This document shows, in pieces, positions 9,184-17,344 of a stretch of DNA of 64,000 bases. Both the position numbers and the translations under genes were made by a program. The notes under the pieces are model-generated. The model was not told where the DNA came from. It saw only the letters and a list, made by a program, of their open reading frames with translations, and searched no databases. The stretch comes from Algoriphagus boseongensis (GTDB lineage: Bacteria > Bacteroidota > Bacteroidia > Cytophagales > Cyclobacteriaceae): contig NZ_SNYF01000010.1 of assembly GCF_004362805.1 (NCBI RefSeq), positions 1-64,000 on the forward strand. Direction: 5' to 3'. The number at the start of each line of letters is the position of its first letter. Position 1 is the stretch's first letter.

Positions 9184-9795
9184 ATGATCAAGAAAGCTGA
9201 ATTTGTAGTAAGTAATACCAATCCCGAAAAGTGCCCTAAGCCCGATCGGGCAGAAATTGCATTTATCGGAAGGTCTAATGTGGGAAAAAGCTCCCTGATC
9301 AATATGATTACCGGGGTAAAAGAACTTGCCAAAACCTCCCAAAAACCCGGAAAAACCCAGTTGATCAATCATTTTATGATCAATGACCAATGGTATATGG
9401 TGGATTTGCCGGGTTATGGATTTGCCAAAGTCAGCAAGGATACCAGAGAAAATTGGGAGAAAATGATCTCCACCTATCTGACCAAAAGAACCAACCTTTG
9501 TGGGGTCTTTATTCTTATTGACAGCCGCCTAGAACCCCAAAAGATCGATTTGGAGTTTTTGCTTTGGTGTGGAACCGAAGGAGTACCGGCTGCTTTAATT
9601 TTTACCAAAGCCGATAAGCAATCTAAAACCCAAACTGATAAAAATGTCAAGGCTTTCTTAAAAAAGACTGAAGAAATATTCGAGGAAGCTCCGGACTACT
9701 TTGTCACCTCTGCCGAAAAAGGTCAGGGAAAGGAAGAAGTAATCGGATTTATCGAACAATTGGTAGAAGAATTCAAAGCAGAGCAGTCGAATTAA
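9184..9795 (+). CDS. engB: Ribosome biogenesis GTP-binding protein EngB (YsxC/YihA)
   Basis: This 203-residue GTPase assists late assembly of the large ribosomal subunit. It has GRSNVGKS (G1, residues 29-36), a threonine-rich switch region KPGKTQLINHF, DLPGYGFAKV (G3, 74-83), TKAD (G4, 141-144) and a TSAEKGQGK stretch for G5. Length is normal for the family. It is divergent from ubiE and is followed 39 bases later by a DUF5606 gene that has its own promoter-like box. Confidence 0.96.
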   Translation: MIKKAEFVVSNTNPEKCPKPDRAEIAFIGRSNVGKSSLINMITGVKELAKTSQKPGKTQLINHFMINDQWYMVDLPGYGFAKVSKDTRENWEKMISTYLTKRTNLCGVFILIDSRLEPQKIDLEFLLWCGTEGVPAALIFTKADKQSKTQTDKNVKAFLKKTEEIFEEAPDYFVTSAEKGQGKEEVIGFIEQLVEEFKAEQSN

Positions 9796-9805
9796 TCGAT
9801 ACGCT

Positions 9806-9813
9806 TATATTTG
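9806..9813 (+). promoter_or_regulatory. Putative -7 promoter element of the DUF5606 gene
   Basis: TATATTTG matches TAnnTTTG and lies 21 bases before the ATG at 9835. It also overlaps the TTG that would otherwise be taken as an upstream start, which favours the ATG. Confidence 0.5.
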
Positions 9814-9834
9814 CAGCCTAAATCAACATTATCC

Positions 9835-10257
9835 ATGAATTTTAAAGACATTGCATCCGTATCCGGCAAGCCGGGATTATATAAAGTACTTAAGCCAACA
9901 CGTTCAGGAGTGATTTTGGAGTCACTTGACGAAAAGAAAGCCAAATTGGTGGCAGGTATGTCCATGAGAGTTTCTATCCTTAGCGACATTTCTATTTACA
10001 CCATGACTGAAGAAGGAGCTGAGCCTTTGGAATCGGTGATGAAAAAAATCGAAAGCGAATACAAAGGCGATACCGGAGTAGAGGCCAGCTCTTCTGATTC
10101 AGAATTGAGAGCGTTTTTGAAGTCAGTTCTTCCTGATTTTGACGAGGAAAGAGTCTACACCTCAGACATCAAAAAACTTAATGCCTGGTACCAAATTATC
10201 CGAAAATTTGCTCCGGAAGTATTCGAGGAAAGCACTGAAGAAAAAAAAGAAGCTTAA
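9835..10257 (+). CDS. DUF5606-family protein of Bacteroidota
   Basis: This 140-residue soluble protein starts MNFKDIASVSGKPGLYKVLK and carries the SGVILESLDEKK and VSILSDISIYT segments I associate with DUF5606, a conserved single-copy family of Bacteroidota without known function. The N-terminal half resembles a small beta-rich fold; the C-terminal half (residues 75-135) is helical and acidic with a conserved-looking DFDEERVYTSDIKKLNAWY. It stands alone, between a promoter box and a strong terminator. Function unknown. Confidence 0.8.
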   Translation: MNFKDIASVSGKPGLYKVLKPTRSGVILESLDEKKAKLVAGMSMRVSILSDISIYTMTEEGAEPLESVMKKIESEYKGDTGVEASSSDSELRAFLKSVLPDFDEERVYTSDIKKLNAWYQIIRKFAPEVFEESTEEKKEA

Positions 10258-10263
10258 TTTACT

Positions 10264-10288
10264 AGCCCCGATTCAAGTCGGGGCTTTT
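10264..10288 (+). terminator. Rho-independent terminator after the DUF5606 gene
   Basis: An 8-bp perfect stem AGCCCCGA/TCGGGGCT with a six-base loop is followed by a short T run. It lies seven bases after the stop codon at 10257. Confidence 0.85.
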
Positions 10289-10296
10289 CATTTGCC

Positions 10297-10602
10297 ATGA
10301 AGACAAGTATTCCTGAAGAAACCTACCAGTTAGTAACCAAAGATTTTCTGCTCCCAGAGCAGTTGGAAGGATTTTCAGAGGAAAAAGCTCTTCAAATCCT
10401 TACCAAGGCAATCAGCCAACTAATGGATAGGAATTTTGAGCGCCTACTTCAAATTTGCTATCGTGTGGACCTTTCAGAAAATAAATTGAAGCAAATTCTC
10501 CACGAATCGGAACCCGAAAAAGTGGCCTCTGATCTTGCACAGGCTCTTTGGGAAAGACAAAAACAGAAAGTGGAAATCCGAAGAAAGTATTCAGGGATTT
10601 GA
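10297..10602 (+). CDS. Hypothetical protein, small and all-helical
   Basis: This 101-residue acidic protein is predicted to be helical throughout, with no membrane segment or signal peptide. Readable segments are EEKALQILTKAISQLMDRNF in the middle and ALWERQKQKVEIRRKYSGI at the end. I recognise no domain. It begins nine bases after the terminator of the previous gene, and its codon use looks like its neighbours, so it is likely real. Such short proteins are common in this part of Bacteroidota genomes but I cannot assign a role. Confidence 0.65.
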   Translation: MKTSIPEETYQLVTKDFLLPEQLEGFSEEKALQILTKAISQLMDRNFERLLQICYRVDLSENKLKQILHESEPEKVASDLAQALWERQKQKVEIRRKYSGI

Positions 10603-10679
10603 AAAACTTTTTATCCATTCCTAATTTTTAGTTCCCGATTCTTCCAAGGAAAACCTATTTTTAAGCAAACCCAAAAACC

Positions 10680-11804
10680 ATGGCAAACCCAATTTGGATC
10701 ATGACTTCTGCGTTTGACCAGCTCAATCTGGATCAAACTATAGAAAAAGCCACCGAAATCGGTGTTCAAGGACTGGACCTCTGTGTTTTCAGAAAAGACG
10801 GAACACGGGATGACTTTGTGGCTACCCATCTAGACTATGAAAATTTTGGCCCTGAGCAAGCCAAGGGACTTATCGATAAGTTTAATCAGGCAAAGTTGAG
10901 ACTTTCAATTGGGGCCTTTGAAAACCTAATCGGGGGAGACCCCGAGCACCGGGTAAAAAACCAAAACCACCTGCTCAGACTCATCCGCATGGCCTATCTA
11001 CTTGGTGGAGACGAAAATGATGTGAAGGTTGGCACTTTTGTGGGCTACAACCATGAGCTGGGTAATGAAGAGGGTGGTTTTGAAAAAAACCTCTTGGAAT
11101 ACCAAAAGATTTTTGGGCCCATCATCAGATATGCAGCTGACTTAGGAGTGACGGTTTTGTATGAAAACTGCCCCATGGAAGGCTGGAGAAGTTCAGGCTT
11201 CACCGGCACCTACAACAACCTAACTGGCGTTTTAGCTGCAAGAAAGATCATGTATGAGTTGGTCCCTGAAAAAAATCACGGAGAGATCTATGACCCCTCC
11301 CACGATGTATGGCAACATACCGACCCGGTGGAAGTGATCAAGCATACGGATATGGATAGATTGAAGCGAATCCACGTCAAATCTACCCGAAATAGCTCTG
11401 ATCCATTTTGGGGAAATATGTACCCCATGCAGCAAATTAATCCAGAATGGGCAAAGAAACTTGGAATTCCTTCCAGCACCAATTCCTGGGATAGACATCA
11501 TTATGAAGCTACGCTCCCTGGCTTTGGTTTGGGTGATTCGATGGACTGGAGAGCTTTTATTAACACCCTAAAGCAAAAAGGGTTTTCAGGTCCTTTCGAG
11601 ATTGAAAATGAAGCAGTGCTTTCTAAGCAAACAGGCAAAATGGGAGCAATTGTCCAGGGATGTAAAGCTGCTGTGCAAAATCTAGCTCCTTTGCTTTGGA
11701 ACCTGACTGATGAAGGTTGGACCTATCCTGAATCAGAATACCATGCCCTTCAGGAAGTCCATCGATCTGATTTGCCAATTAAGACAATGTCTGATTTAAT
11801 ATAA
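10680..11804 (+). CDS. Sugar phosphate isomerase/epimerase-like TIM-barrel protein
   Basis: This 374-residue protein has the xylose-isomerase-like TIM-barrel pattern of the AP-endonuclease-2 superfamily: GVQGLDLCVF near the N-terminus, VTVLYENCP (metal-binding Glu), YDPSHDVWQHTDP (Asp and His), RIHVKST (His) and GPFEIENEAV (Glu) near the C-terminus. These are the expected metal ligands for a divalent-metal isomerase or epimerase. There is no signal peptide. It stands alone with no sugar operon beside it, so the substrate is unknown. Confidence 0.8.
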   Translation: MANPIWIMTSAFDQLNLDQTIEKATEIGVQGLDLCVFRKDGTRDDFVATHLDYENFGPEQAKGLIDKFNQAKLRLSIGAFENLIGGDPEHRVKNQNHLLRLIRMAYLLGGDENDVKVGTFVGYNHELGNEEGGFEKNLLEYQKIFGPIIRYAADLGVTVLYENCPMEGWRSSGFTGTYNNLTGVLAARKIMYELVPEKNHGEIYDPSHDVWQHTDPVEVIKHTDMDRLKRIHVKSTRNSSDPFWGNMYPMQQINPEWAKKLGIPSSTNSWDRHHYEATLPGFGLGDSMDWRAFINTLKQKGFSGPFEIENEAVLSKQTGKMGAIVQGCKAAVQNLAPLLWNLTDEGWTYPESEYHALQEVHRSDLPIKTMSDLI

Positions 11805-11925
11805 AGCATGGGAAATCAAGAAAAGAATAAATTATAGATTTAGATTTCTGGAATTCTCATCTGGTTATTACAATCTTTTCGACCATAATTTTCCAACCTT
11901 TCCAGAATCTTATCTAAAATTTTTA

Positions 11926-12927
11926 ATGAATTTTTCGATCATCATCTGTACCTACAATGGCCAGAATCGTCTAAACCAAACTTTGGAAGGAATCTCTAAC
12001 CTGATCGTTCCAGAATCCTCCAAATTAGAGCTGCTATTAATAGATAATGCATCCTCAGATCAAACTGGTCAATTTTGTCTGGAATATTGGAAAACAAATC
12101 CTCTTCCTTTTAACTACCGATTGATCTTGGAACCGCGTCCCGGACTTTTGAATGCCCGGATAGCAGGTATCAAACAGGCGGAATTTCCTTGGATCGTGTT
12201 TTGTGACGACGACAATACGCTCTTTCCGGATTATTTGGTTCGAGCTAAGAATTTGATCGAACAATTCCCCGAAATAGGCGCACTAGGGGGACAAGGAATT
12301 GCTCAAATTGAAGGCCCAATTCCGAGTTGGTTTAACAAGCACCAGTCTAGCTTTGCAGTAGGTCCACAGGCTGGATCAAATGGGGAGTTGGCAAGAGGAC
12401 GTTATTTATATGGTGCTGGGCTTATTGTAAAAAAATCTTATCTGGATTCGCTGGTTCAGCAACAGATTTATTTTTTAACCGAAGGAAGAAAAAGTGAAGC
12501 CCTAACTCAAGGAGAGGATTTGGAAATTTGTTATTGGATCAGTCTTTTAGATGGAAAACTATACTATAATCAAGAACTGAAATTTTATCACCGAATCGAA
12601 GCACATCGACTCAATGAGACCTATTTAAATAACTTAAAATTAGCATACAATGCCACAGAAGGATTGTTGCATCCTTATCACTATCTCTTGAAGCACCCTA
12701 ACCCTTCTGCTTTTGGTTTTGAAATTTCTCAGTTTAGGGTTATGGGTATTTCGCTTTTGTTGATGGCCAAATATGCCATAATGACGAAAATCGATTCTAC
12801 TTTGGAAAATTCTTTGAAGGTTAATTCAGTAAGATTTTATTCCTTTTTTAATTCCCGAAAAAAATCCAAGCAACAATTTAATGTTCTTCAAAAAATGTTG
12901 CTTGAGCTTAGATTAGGAAGAGTTTAA
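11926..12927 (+). CDS. Glycosyltransferase family 2 protein
   Basis: This 333-residue protein is a GT-A fold transferase. It starts with MNFSIIICTYNGQNRLNQTL, the nucleotide-sugar binding strand, followed by LLIDNASSD (residues 37-45) and the DDD motif in VFCDDDNTLF (D94-D96). The GEDLEICYWI segment further on resembles the ED acceptor-site motif of GT2 enzymes. No transmembrane anchor is obvious. It has no polysaccharide-cluster neighbours, so donor and acceptor are unknown. It converges on rnhA with a 13-base gap. Confidence 0.88.
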   Translation: MNFSIIICTYNGQNRLNQTLEGISNLIVPESSKLELLLIDNASSDQTGQFCLEYWKTNPLPFNYRLILEPRPGLLNARIAGIKQAEFPWIVFCDDDNTLFPDYLVRAKNLIEQFPEIGALGGQGIAQIEGPIPSWFNKHQSSFAVGPQAGSNGELARGRYLYGAGLIVKKSYLDSLVQQQIYFLTEGRKSEALTQGEDLEICYWISLLDGKLYYNQELKFYHRIEAHRLNETYLNNLKLAYNATEGLLHPYHYLLKHPNPSAFGFEISQFRVMGISLLLMAKYAIMTKIDSTLENSLKVNSVRFYSFFNSRKKSKQQFNVLQKMLLELRLGRV

Positions 12928-12940
12928 CCTTCTTTTCGGC

Positions 12941-13402
12941 TTAAGATGAAGAAACCGAGTTTTCATATCCCACATCCACTTTCAAATCTATCCCCTCTGC
13001 TGCGGCCACTGCTAATTGGTCGCAGCGTTCATTTTCAGGATGTCCGGCATGACCTTTTACCCAGAAAAATTTCGGTTTGAATTTCAGATGGAGGGGAATA
13101 TAGCGAAGCCATAAGTCAGGATTTTTCTTGTCTTTGAAGCCTTTCTTTTGCCATCCCCAAAGCCAGCCTTTTTCGATGGCATCCACAACATATTTACTGT
13201 CTGAAAAAATCTGGACTGGATATTCCGTGGTGTTTAAGGCCTGAAGCCCTTTAATTACAGCCATTAATTCCATTCGGTTATTGGTGGTCAGACGGAAACC
13301 CTCAGAAAGTTCCTTCTGATGCTTCCCAAATTTTAAAACCACTCCATAACCTCCCGGGCCCGGATTGCCTTTGGCTGCCCCATCGGTAAAAATTCGTACC
13401 AT
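12941..13402 (-). CDS. rnhA: Ribonuclease HI
   Basis: This 153-residue type 1 ribonuclease H degrades the RNA strand of RNA:DNA hybrids. All four catalytic acidic residues are visible: D7 in FTDGAAKGNPGPGGYG, E45 in NNRMELMAV, D68 in FSDSKYV, and D128 in ENERCDQLA. The metal-stabilising histidine lies in VKGHAGHPENE. The C-terminus is a normal length for RNase HI. A hairpin just upstream is the terminator of marC. Confidence 0.96.
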   Translation of the reverse strand: MVRIFTDGAAKGNPGPGGYGVVLKFGKHQKELSEGFRLTTNNRMELMAVIKGLQALNTTEYPVQIFSDSKYVVDAIEKGWLWGWQKKGFKDKKNPDLWLRYIPLHLKFKPKFFWVKGHAGHPENERCDQLAVAAAEGIDLKVDVGYENSVSSS

Positions 13403-13413
13403 GTCGCAAAGAA

Positions 13414-13438
13414 ATAAAAAAAGCCGGGGAGTCCGGCT
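13414..13438 (-). terminator. Rho-independent terminator after marC
   Basis: Read on the minus strand, the 6-bp stem AGCCGG/CCGGCT with a five-base loop is followed by a T run (the A run at 13414-13421). It lies just after the marC stop at 13446 and just before the rnhA start, so it separates the two genes. Confidence 0.8.
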
Positions 13439-13445
13439 TTATTTT

Positions 13446-14027
13446 TCAGGTCAAATCGAGAGGAAACACATTCGTTTTGAAAATTTTCACGGCTATAGAC
13501 AACAGAATTATCCCAAAAATCCTGCGTAAAACATCTAGCCCTGTCCTGCCCAGCTTACTTTCCAGCCAGCTGGTACTTTTCAACACCAAATAGACAAAGA
13601 CCAGATTCAGCAAAATCCCGATAGCAATATTGATTTGTTCGAATTCTGCCTTTAAAGTCAGAATGGTGGTCAAAGTTCCGGCTCCTGCAATCAAAGGAAA
13701 TGCAATCGGAACAATCGAAGCACTGGAAGTGGCTTCTGGGTCAGGTTTGAATAATTCAATTCCAAGAATCATCTCAGCTCCCAGAGCAAAAATGATCAAG
13801 GCCCCAGCGATGGCGAAATCACTTACCCCAATCCCAAAAAGTCTCAAAATGGACTCCCCGACAAGCAAAAAAGCAATCATCAATGCCCCTGCCGCCAAGG
13901 TTGCTCGCTCGGATTTGATATGGCCTACTTTTTTTCGGAGATTGATTACGATGGGAATTGATCCCAAAATATCAATCACTGAAAATAGAATCAGGGAAAC
14001 GGAGAGAATCTGCTTAAAATCCAACAT
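13446..14027 (-). CDS. MarC-family integral membrane protein
   Basis: This 193-residue protein has six hydrophobic segments and the MarC pattern, with FKQILSVSLILFSVIDILGSIP at the N-terminus and PIAFPLIAGAGTLTTILTL in the middle. MarC proteins (including E. coli YhgN) are inner-membrane proteins of unclear function; an early link to antibiotic resistance has not held up. Start ATG 14027 follows a TAnnTTTG box by only four bases, so the mRNA is nearly leaderless. Terminator hairpin follows. Confidence 0.9.
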   Translation of the reverse strand: MLDFKQILSVSLILFSVIDILGSIPIVINLRKKVGHIKSERATLAAGALMIAFLLVGESILRLFGIGVSDFAIAGALIIFALGAEMILGIELFKPDPEATSSASIVPIAFPLIAGAGTLTTILTLKAEFEQINIAIGILLNLVFVYLVLKSTSWLESKLGRTGLDVLRRIFGIILLSIAVKIFKTNVFPLDLT

Positions 14028-14031
14028 ACCG

Positions 14032-14039
14032 CAAAGTTA
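14032..14039 (-). promoter_or_regulatory. Putative -7 promoter element of marC
   Basis: On the minus strand TAACTTTG matches TAnnTTTG, four bases upstream of the marC ATG. Transcription would start at or within a few bases of the start codon. Confidence 0.55.
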
Positions 14040-14055
14040 GGGGATTTAGGTTTTG

Positions 14056-14119
14056 GGATTTGCGATTTCGGAAATAGGATAGAAAAAATCCGAAATCCTA
14101 TGTCCGAAATCCCAAATCG
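14056..14119. repeat. Imperfect inverted repeat between marC and ccmF
   Basis: Two 25-base arms (14056-14080 and 14095-14119) pair at 22 of 25 positions around a 14-base loop. The inner 16 bases share GATTTCGGAxATAGGAT. It lies just after the ccmF stop codon at 14122 on the minus strand. It may end ccmF transcription, or be a dispersed palindromic repeat; no T run follows directly. Confidence 0.75.
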
Positions 14120-14121
14120 AT

Positions 14122-16641
14122 TTATTCCATCCCTTTGTCACGCATCTTGACGAATTCATCGAAGCGGCGGAAAATGGCCACCGTGAATCCCATCAGCATG
14201 ATGATCGTACCTATCCAAAGGACATTGATATAAGGCTTAACGATTGCCTTCATCACTACATAATCCTTTTGGTATTGATTGACCTTGAAGACAAATTTGT
14301 TTTGCTCCGGAAGTATGTTCTCCAAACTTACTTTTAGACCTAATTCGGTATCGATTATAGGAAGCTTTCCAATTTGATTATTTCGGATAATGAAGGTCGG
14401 CTCAAGCGGCTTTTCCACATCGTAGTCCAAAACTCTCAATTTGGCTTTTACGGCTACATCACCTTCCTGAAGCTGGTATCCATCTATTTCCTTTAGTACT
14501 TCAGCCCCATCGAAGTAGGTGACAAAGTCAGCGATATGGAATTGCTCCCCTGGACTTACTTCATAAACCTCATCTTCTTTCCAGTCCGGATCAGAATAAT
14601 CATTCATCGCCGCAACGTAGGTGTACAAGTCCTTATTAAGGTAGATTTTCGAATCAGGAGAAGATATCAATCCTCCCATACTTTCATTGAATTGGGACAT
14701 TGGCGCCAAAGAAAATTTCAAGGCTTCATTTTGGAAATAGTCTATCTTGAAATAGTCATTTTCCTCTAGGACCAAATTGACCTTATCACCTTTTTTGAAA
14801 TAATCCTTGAAATCCTCCAGTGCCAATGCCTCATTCACATTACCGGTGGATTCCAAAATTTTGGCAGGAACATATTCCGGAACACCCACTACTTTTTTCT
14901 GACGACCGCGGTAAACTACCGTGTAATCCTTCATTTGGGTAGGCTTATTGATCCAAAGCAGCACGTGCTCCTTGTTCATTTCATCTTCCCAGCTATTGCT
15001 ATAAGTCAAGCCAGACATATTGATGGAAATCACATCTGAATAGCCCGAACTGAACATAATCCCGATGAGGATCATGCCCAATCCAATATGAGCCAAGGAT
15101 CCACCAGCGAGTTTGAAAGTTGATTTTTTAAGAATGCGAGCTAGAATTACCGAGTTTGCTACAATGGTAAACATCCCGGCTAGAACGATGATGATGTATT
15201 TCCAATCGTAAACCTTTGCCAGTACAATTACTCCAGCTGAAAGCAAAACGGAAACAATGTATGGCGTAACCAAAGCCTCTTTGAGAGCCTTTTTATCCAT
15301 TTTTTGCCACCAGAAAAACTGACCTACGGCCGTAAGCAAAGCGATTGTTACAGCAAACCACAATTGGAATTTGGTGTAAAACTCAATCTGATCTGCAGGA
15401 GGAGCCATATTTGAAATACCACCAAAACTTTCTACCAGAGCATTCCAGGCTGGAATTGAAGTAGGCAAAATGACCTGAAAGGACATCAAGCCCAAAGTCA
15501 CTGCGCCTAAGAAAATCCAAAACTCACGGGAATAAACCGAAGCTTCTTTTTCGGAAGTGGGAATATGTTTCCAAGCTCTTGCTGCTAGGAAAACAGCAAT
15601 CACCAAGAAGAATAGCATGTAAATCAACAACTGCCCCGAAAGTCCCAAATCCGTAAAGGAATGTACTGAAGCATCTCCAAGTACGCCTGATCTTACCAGG
15701 AATGTGGCATACAAAACCAGGATAAAGCTCAGGATTACCAGGACTATGGAGGTCTTCAAAGCAGTCGCACTTTTCTTGAATGTGATCATGGTATGAATCG
15801 CAGCCACCATGATTAACCAAGGAACATAGACCGCATTTTCAACAGGGTCCCAGTTCCAATACCCACCAAAGTTCAACGTCACATAAGCCCAGTAGGCACC
15901 CATGATGATTCCCATACCCAAAATCATGGCAGAGAAAATCGCCCAAGGCAATGCAGGCCTTATCCACTCAGAATATCTTTTAGTCACCAAGCCTCCGATT
16001 AGGAAGGCAAATGGAATCAAGGTGGATGCGTAGCCTAAGAAAAGAGTTGGAGGATGGATTACCATCCAGATGTTTTGCAAAAGAGGGTTGAGCCCTGTTC
16101 CATCTTCAGGAATAAAATCTGGGTTCATTTGAAAAATCGGAGCCTGAGTAGCATCTCTCAAAAGTATAAAAGGAGAACTACCGATTTTCAAATCCCCAAT
16201 TACCACTCCCAAGATCATGGATACCAAGAAAGCCTGAACGAGTGAGAACACGATCATCACAGGACCTTCCCAGAATTTATTGGAATGAATCAAAATCACC
16301 CCTAATACCACATTCCAGAAAGCCCAAAGAATAAAAGCCCCCTCCTGACCTTCCCAAAAACTGGAGATCATGTAATGAACCGGAAGTGCTTTGGAACTAT
16401 GGGAATATGCGTAGAAATATTCGTAGCGATGATTGTAAATGATTTCAAAAAGTGAAGCCGCGATTAAGGCTGTCGAAACCGCATGGATATAAAACGAAAT
16501 TCTTGAAAATCGTCTCCAGCTGGCTTTCTCGATTTCATTCGCCTGGAAATACTGGAAATAGGCATAAGCAGTGACTAAGGCACTGACAAAGGCCAAGATG
16601 GTCATCAAATGACCGAAGTTACCCACCAAGGTATTGATCAT
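14122..16641 (-). CDS. ccmF: Cytochrome c maturation heme lyase CcmF (CcsA/CcmF family), long form
   Basis: This 839-residue polytopic protein transfers heme from CcmE to apocytochrome c in the periplasm. It has the NPLLQNIWMVIHPPTLFLGY segment (185-204), the tryptophan-rich WWD region with FGGYWNWDPVENA (258-270), and a heme-ligating histidine pattern such as AAIHTMI. The first 540 residues are mostly membrane; the last 280 form a large beta-rich periplasmic domain with one final helix near 815. E. coli CcmF is about 650 residues, so this version has an extended periplasmic part. It is the last gene of ccmC-D-E-F. Confidence 0.93.
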   Translation of the reverse strand: MINTLVGNFGHLMTILAFVSALVTAYAYFQYFQANEIEKASWRRFSRISFYIHAVSTALIAASLFEIIYNHRYEYFYAYSHSSKALPVHYMISSFWEGQEGAFILWAFWNVVLGVILIHSNKFWEGPVMIVFSLVQAFLVSMILGVVIGDLKIGSSPFILLRDATQAPIFQMNPDFIPEDGTGLNPLLQNIWMVIHPPTLFLGYASTLIPFAFLIGGLVTKRYSEWIRPALPWAIFSAMILGMGIIMGAYWAYVTLNFGGYWNWDPVENAVYVPWLIMVAAIHTMITFKKSATALKTSIVLVILSFILVLYATFLVRSGVLGDASVHSFTDLGLSGQLLIYMLFFLVIAVFLAARAWKHIPTSEKEASVYSREFWIFLGAVTLGLMSFQVILPTSIPAWNALVESFGGISNMAPPADQIEFYTKFQLWFAVTIALLTAVGQFFWWQKMDKKALKEALVTPYIVSVLLSAGVIVLAKVYDWKYIIIVLAGMFTIVANSVILARILKKSTFKLAGGSLAHIGLGMILIGIMFSSGYSDVISINMSGLTYSNSWEDEMNKEHVLLWINKPTQMKDYTVVYRGRQKKVVGVPEYVPAKILESTGNVNEALALEDFKDYFKKGDKVNLVLEENDYFKIDYFQNEALKFSLAPMSQFNESMGGLISSPDSKIYLNKDLYTYVAAMNDYSDPDWKEDEVYEVSPGEQFHIADFVTYFDGAEVLKEIDGYQLQEGDVAVKAKLRVLDYDVEKPLEPTFIIRNNQIGKLPIIDTELGLKVSLENILPEQNKFVFKVNQYQKDYVVMKAIVKPYINVLWIGTIIMLMGFTVAIFRRFDEFVKMRDKGME

Positions 16642-16669
16642 AATTATTCTGGGAGTAGTTAAATCTGCT

Positions 16670-17086
16670 TCACATTCCTGCCGCCTGCACGTCGGTCTCC
16701 TGATATTTGGAGGGACATTTCATCAGGATTTTATCTGCCACGAAGATTTCTTTATCTCGATAAGAACCTATAACTACCACTTGCTCTGATCTCTGAAAAT
16801 CCGCCGGAACAGGCTCATTGTAATAAACCTTCTGCTCAGTTCCTTCATTGTCAACAAGCATGAAAGTGAAAGAGGTTTTGTCATCGTTAATCTCAAGTCC
16901 TGTGACCTCGCCTGAAGTATCTTTTTTCAACTGACCAACCACGTGGATTGCCTTATCCTCTCCATCCTGCTTCATCTCCCAAGCAGTACTGAAGCTTTCA
17001 TAGGAACTTGCATCTCCAATTGAAGTCATGATAATGACAATAGCGATAGCAATAATTCCGAGTCCAATGATGTGTCCCTTTTTCAT
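16670..17086 (-). CDS. ccmE: Heme chaperone CcmE, cysteine (CxxxY) type
   Basis: This 138-residue protein is membrane-anchored by residues 5-22 and has the CcmE OB-fold: HVVGQLKKD, then TFMLVDNEG, then VVVIGSYRDKEIFVADKILMKCPSKY. In the common form the heme is attached to a histidine within LAKHxxxY. Here the position is C124 in KCPSKY, giving C-x3-Y (C124, Y128). CcmE proteins with CxxxY are known from some deltaproteobacteria and archaea. It lies between ccmD and ccmF. Confidence 0.9.
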   Translation of the reverse strand: MKKGHIIGLGIIAIAIVIIMTSIGDASSYESFSTAWEMKQDGEDKAIHVVGQLKKDTSGEVTGLEINDDKTSFTFMLVDNEGTEQKVYYNEPVPADFQRSEQVVVIGSYRDKEIFVADKILMKCPSKYQETDVQAAGM

Positions 17087-17098
17087 TTTTTATAGCAA

Positions 17099-17341
17099 TT
17101 AAGAAGGAAGATTCTTTTCAAGTTTTGATATTCTTCGGTCGGTATTTACCACATAAACTGTAATTCCCACGAAAATGATCACGATGATTCCTACCAAAAC
17201 GTAGATTTTTCCATCGGCTCTCATTTGATCGGCCATTTCCACCGAATTGTTGGAATAATCAGCATCTGTAACCTCAATTTTTTCCTGAGCCAAAAGGTTC
17301 AAAGAGAAAAACAAAAGGGCTATGGTCAATAATTTTTTCAT
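17099..17341 (-). CDS. ccmD: CcmD-like protein with signal peptide
   Basis: This 80-residue protein starts with a probable signal sequence (MKKLLTIALLFFSLNLLAQ). It then has a short acidic stretch, one transmembrane helix (residues 45-64), and a charged tail TDRRISKLEKNL, which is the arrangement of CcmD, the small adaptor that releases holo-CcmE from CcmC. The position between ccmC and ccmE, with gaps of three and twelve bases, supports this. Similarity is low, as expected for CcmD, so the call rests mostly on context. A signal peptide is an addition to the usual CcmD. Confidence 0.75.
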   Translation of the reverse strand: MKKLLTIALLFFSLNLLAQEKIEVTDADYSNNSVEMADQMRADGKIYVLVGIIVIIFVGITVYVVNTDRRISKLEKNLPS

Positions 17342-17344
17342 TTG

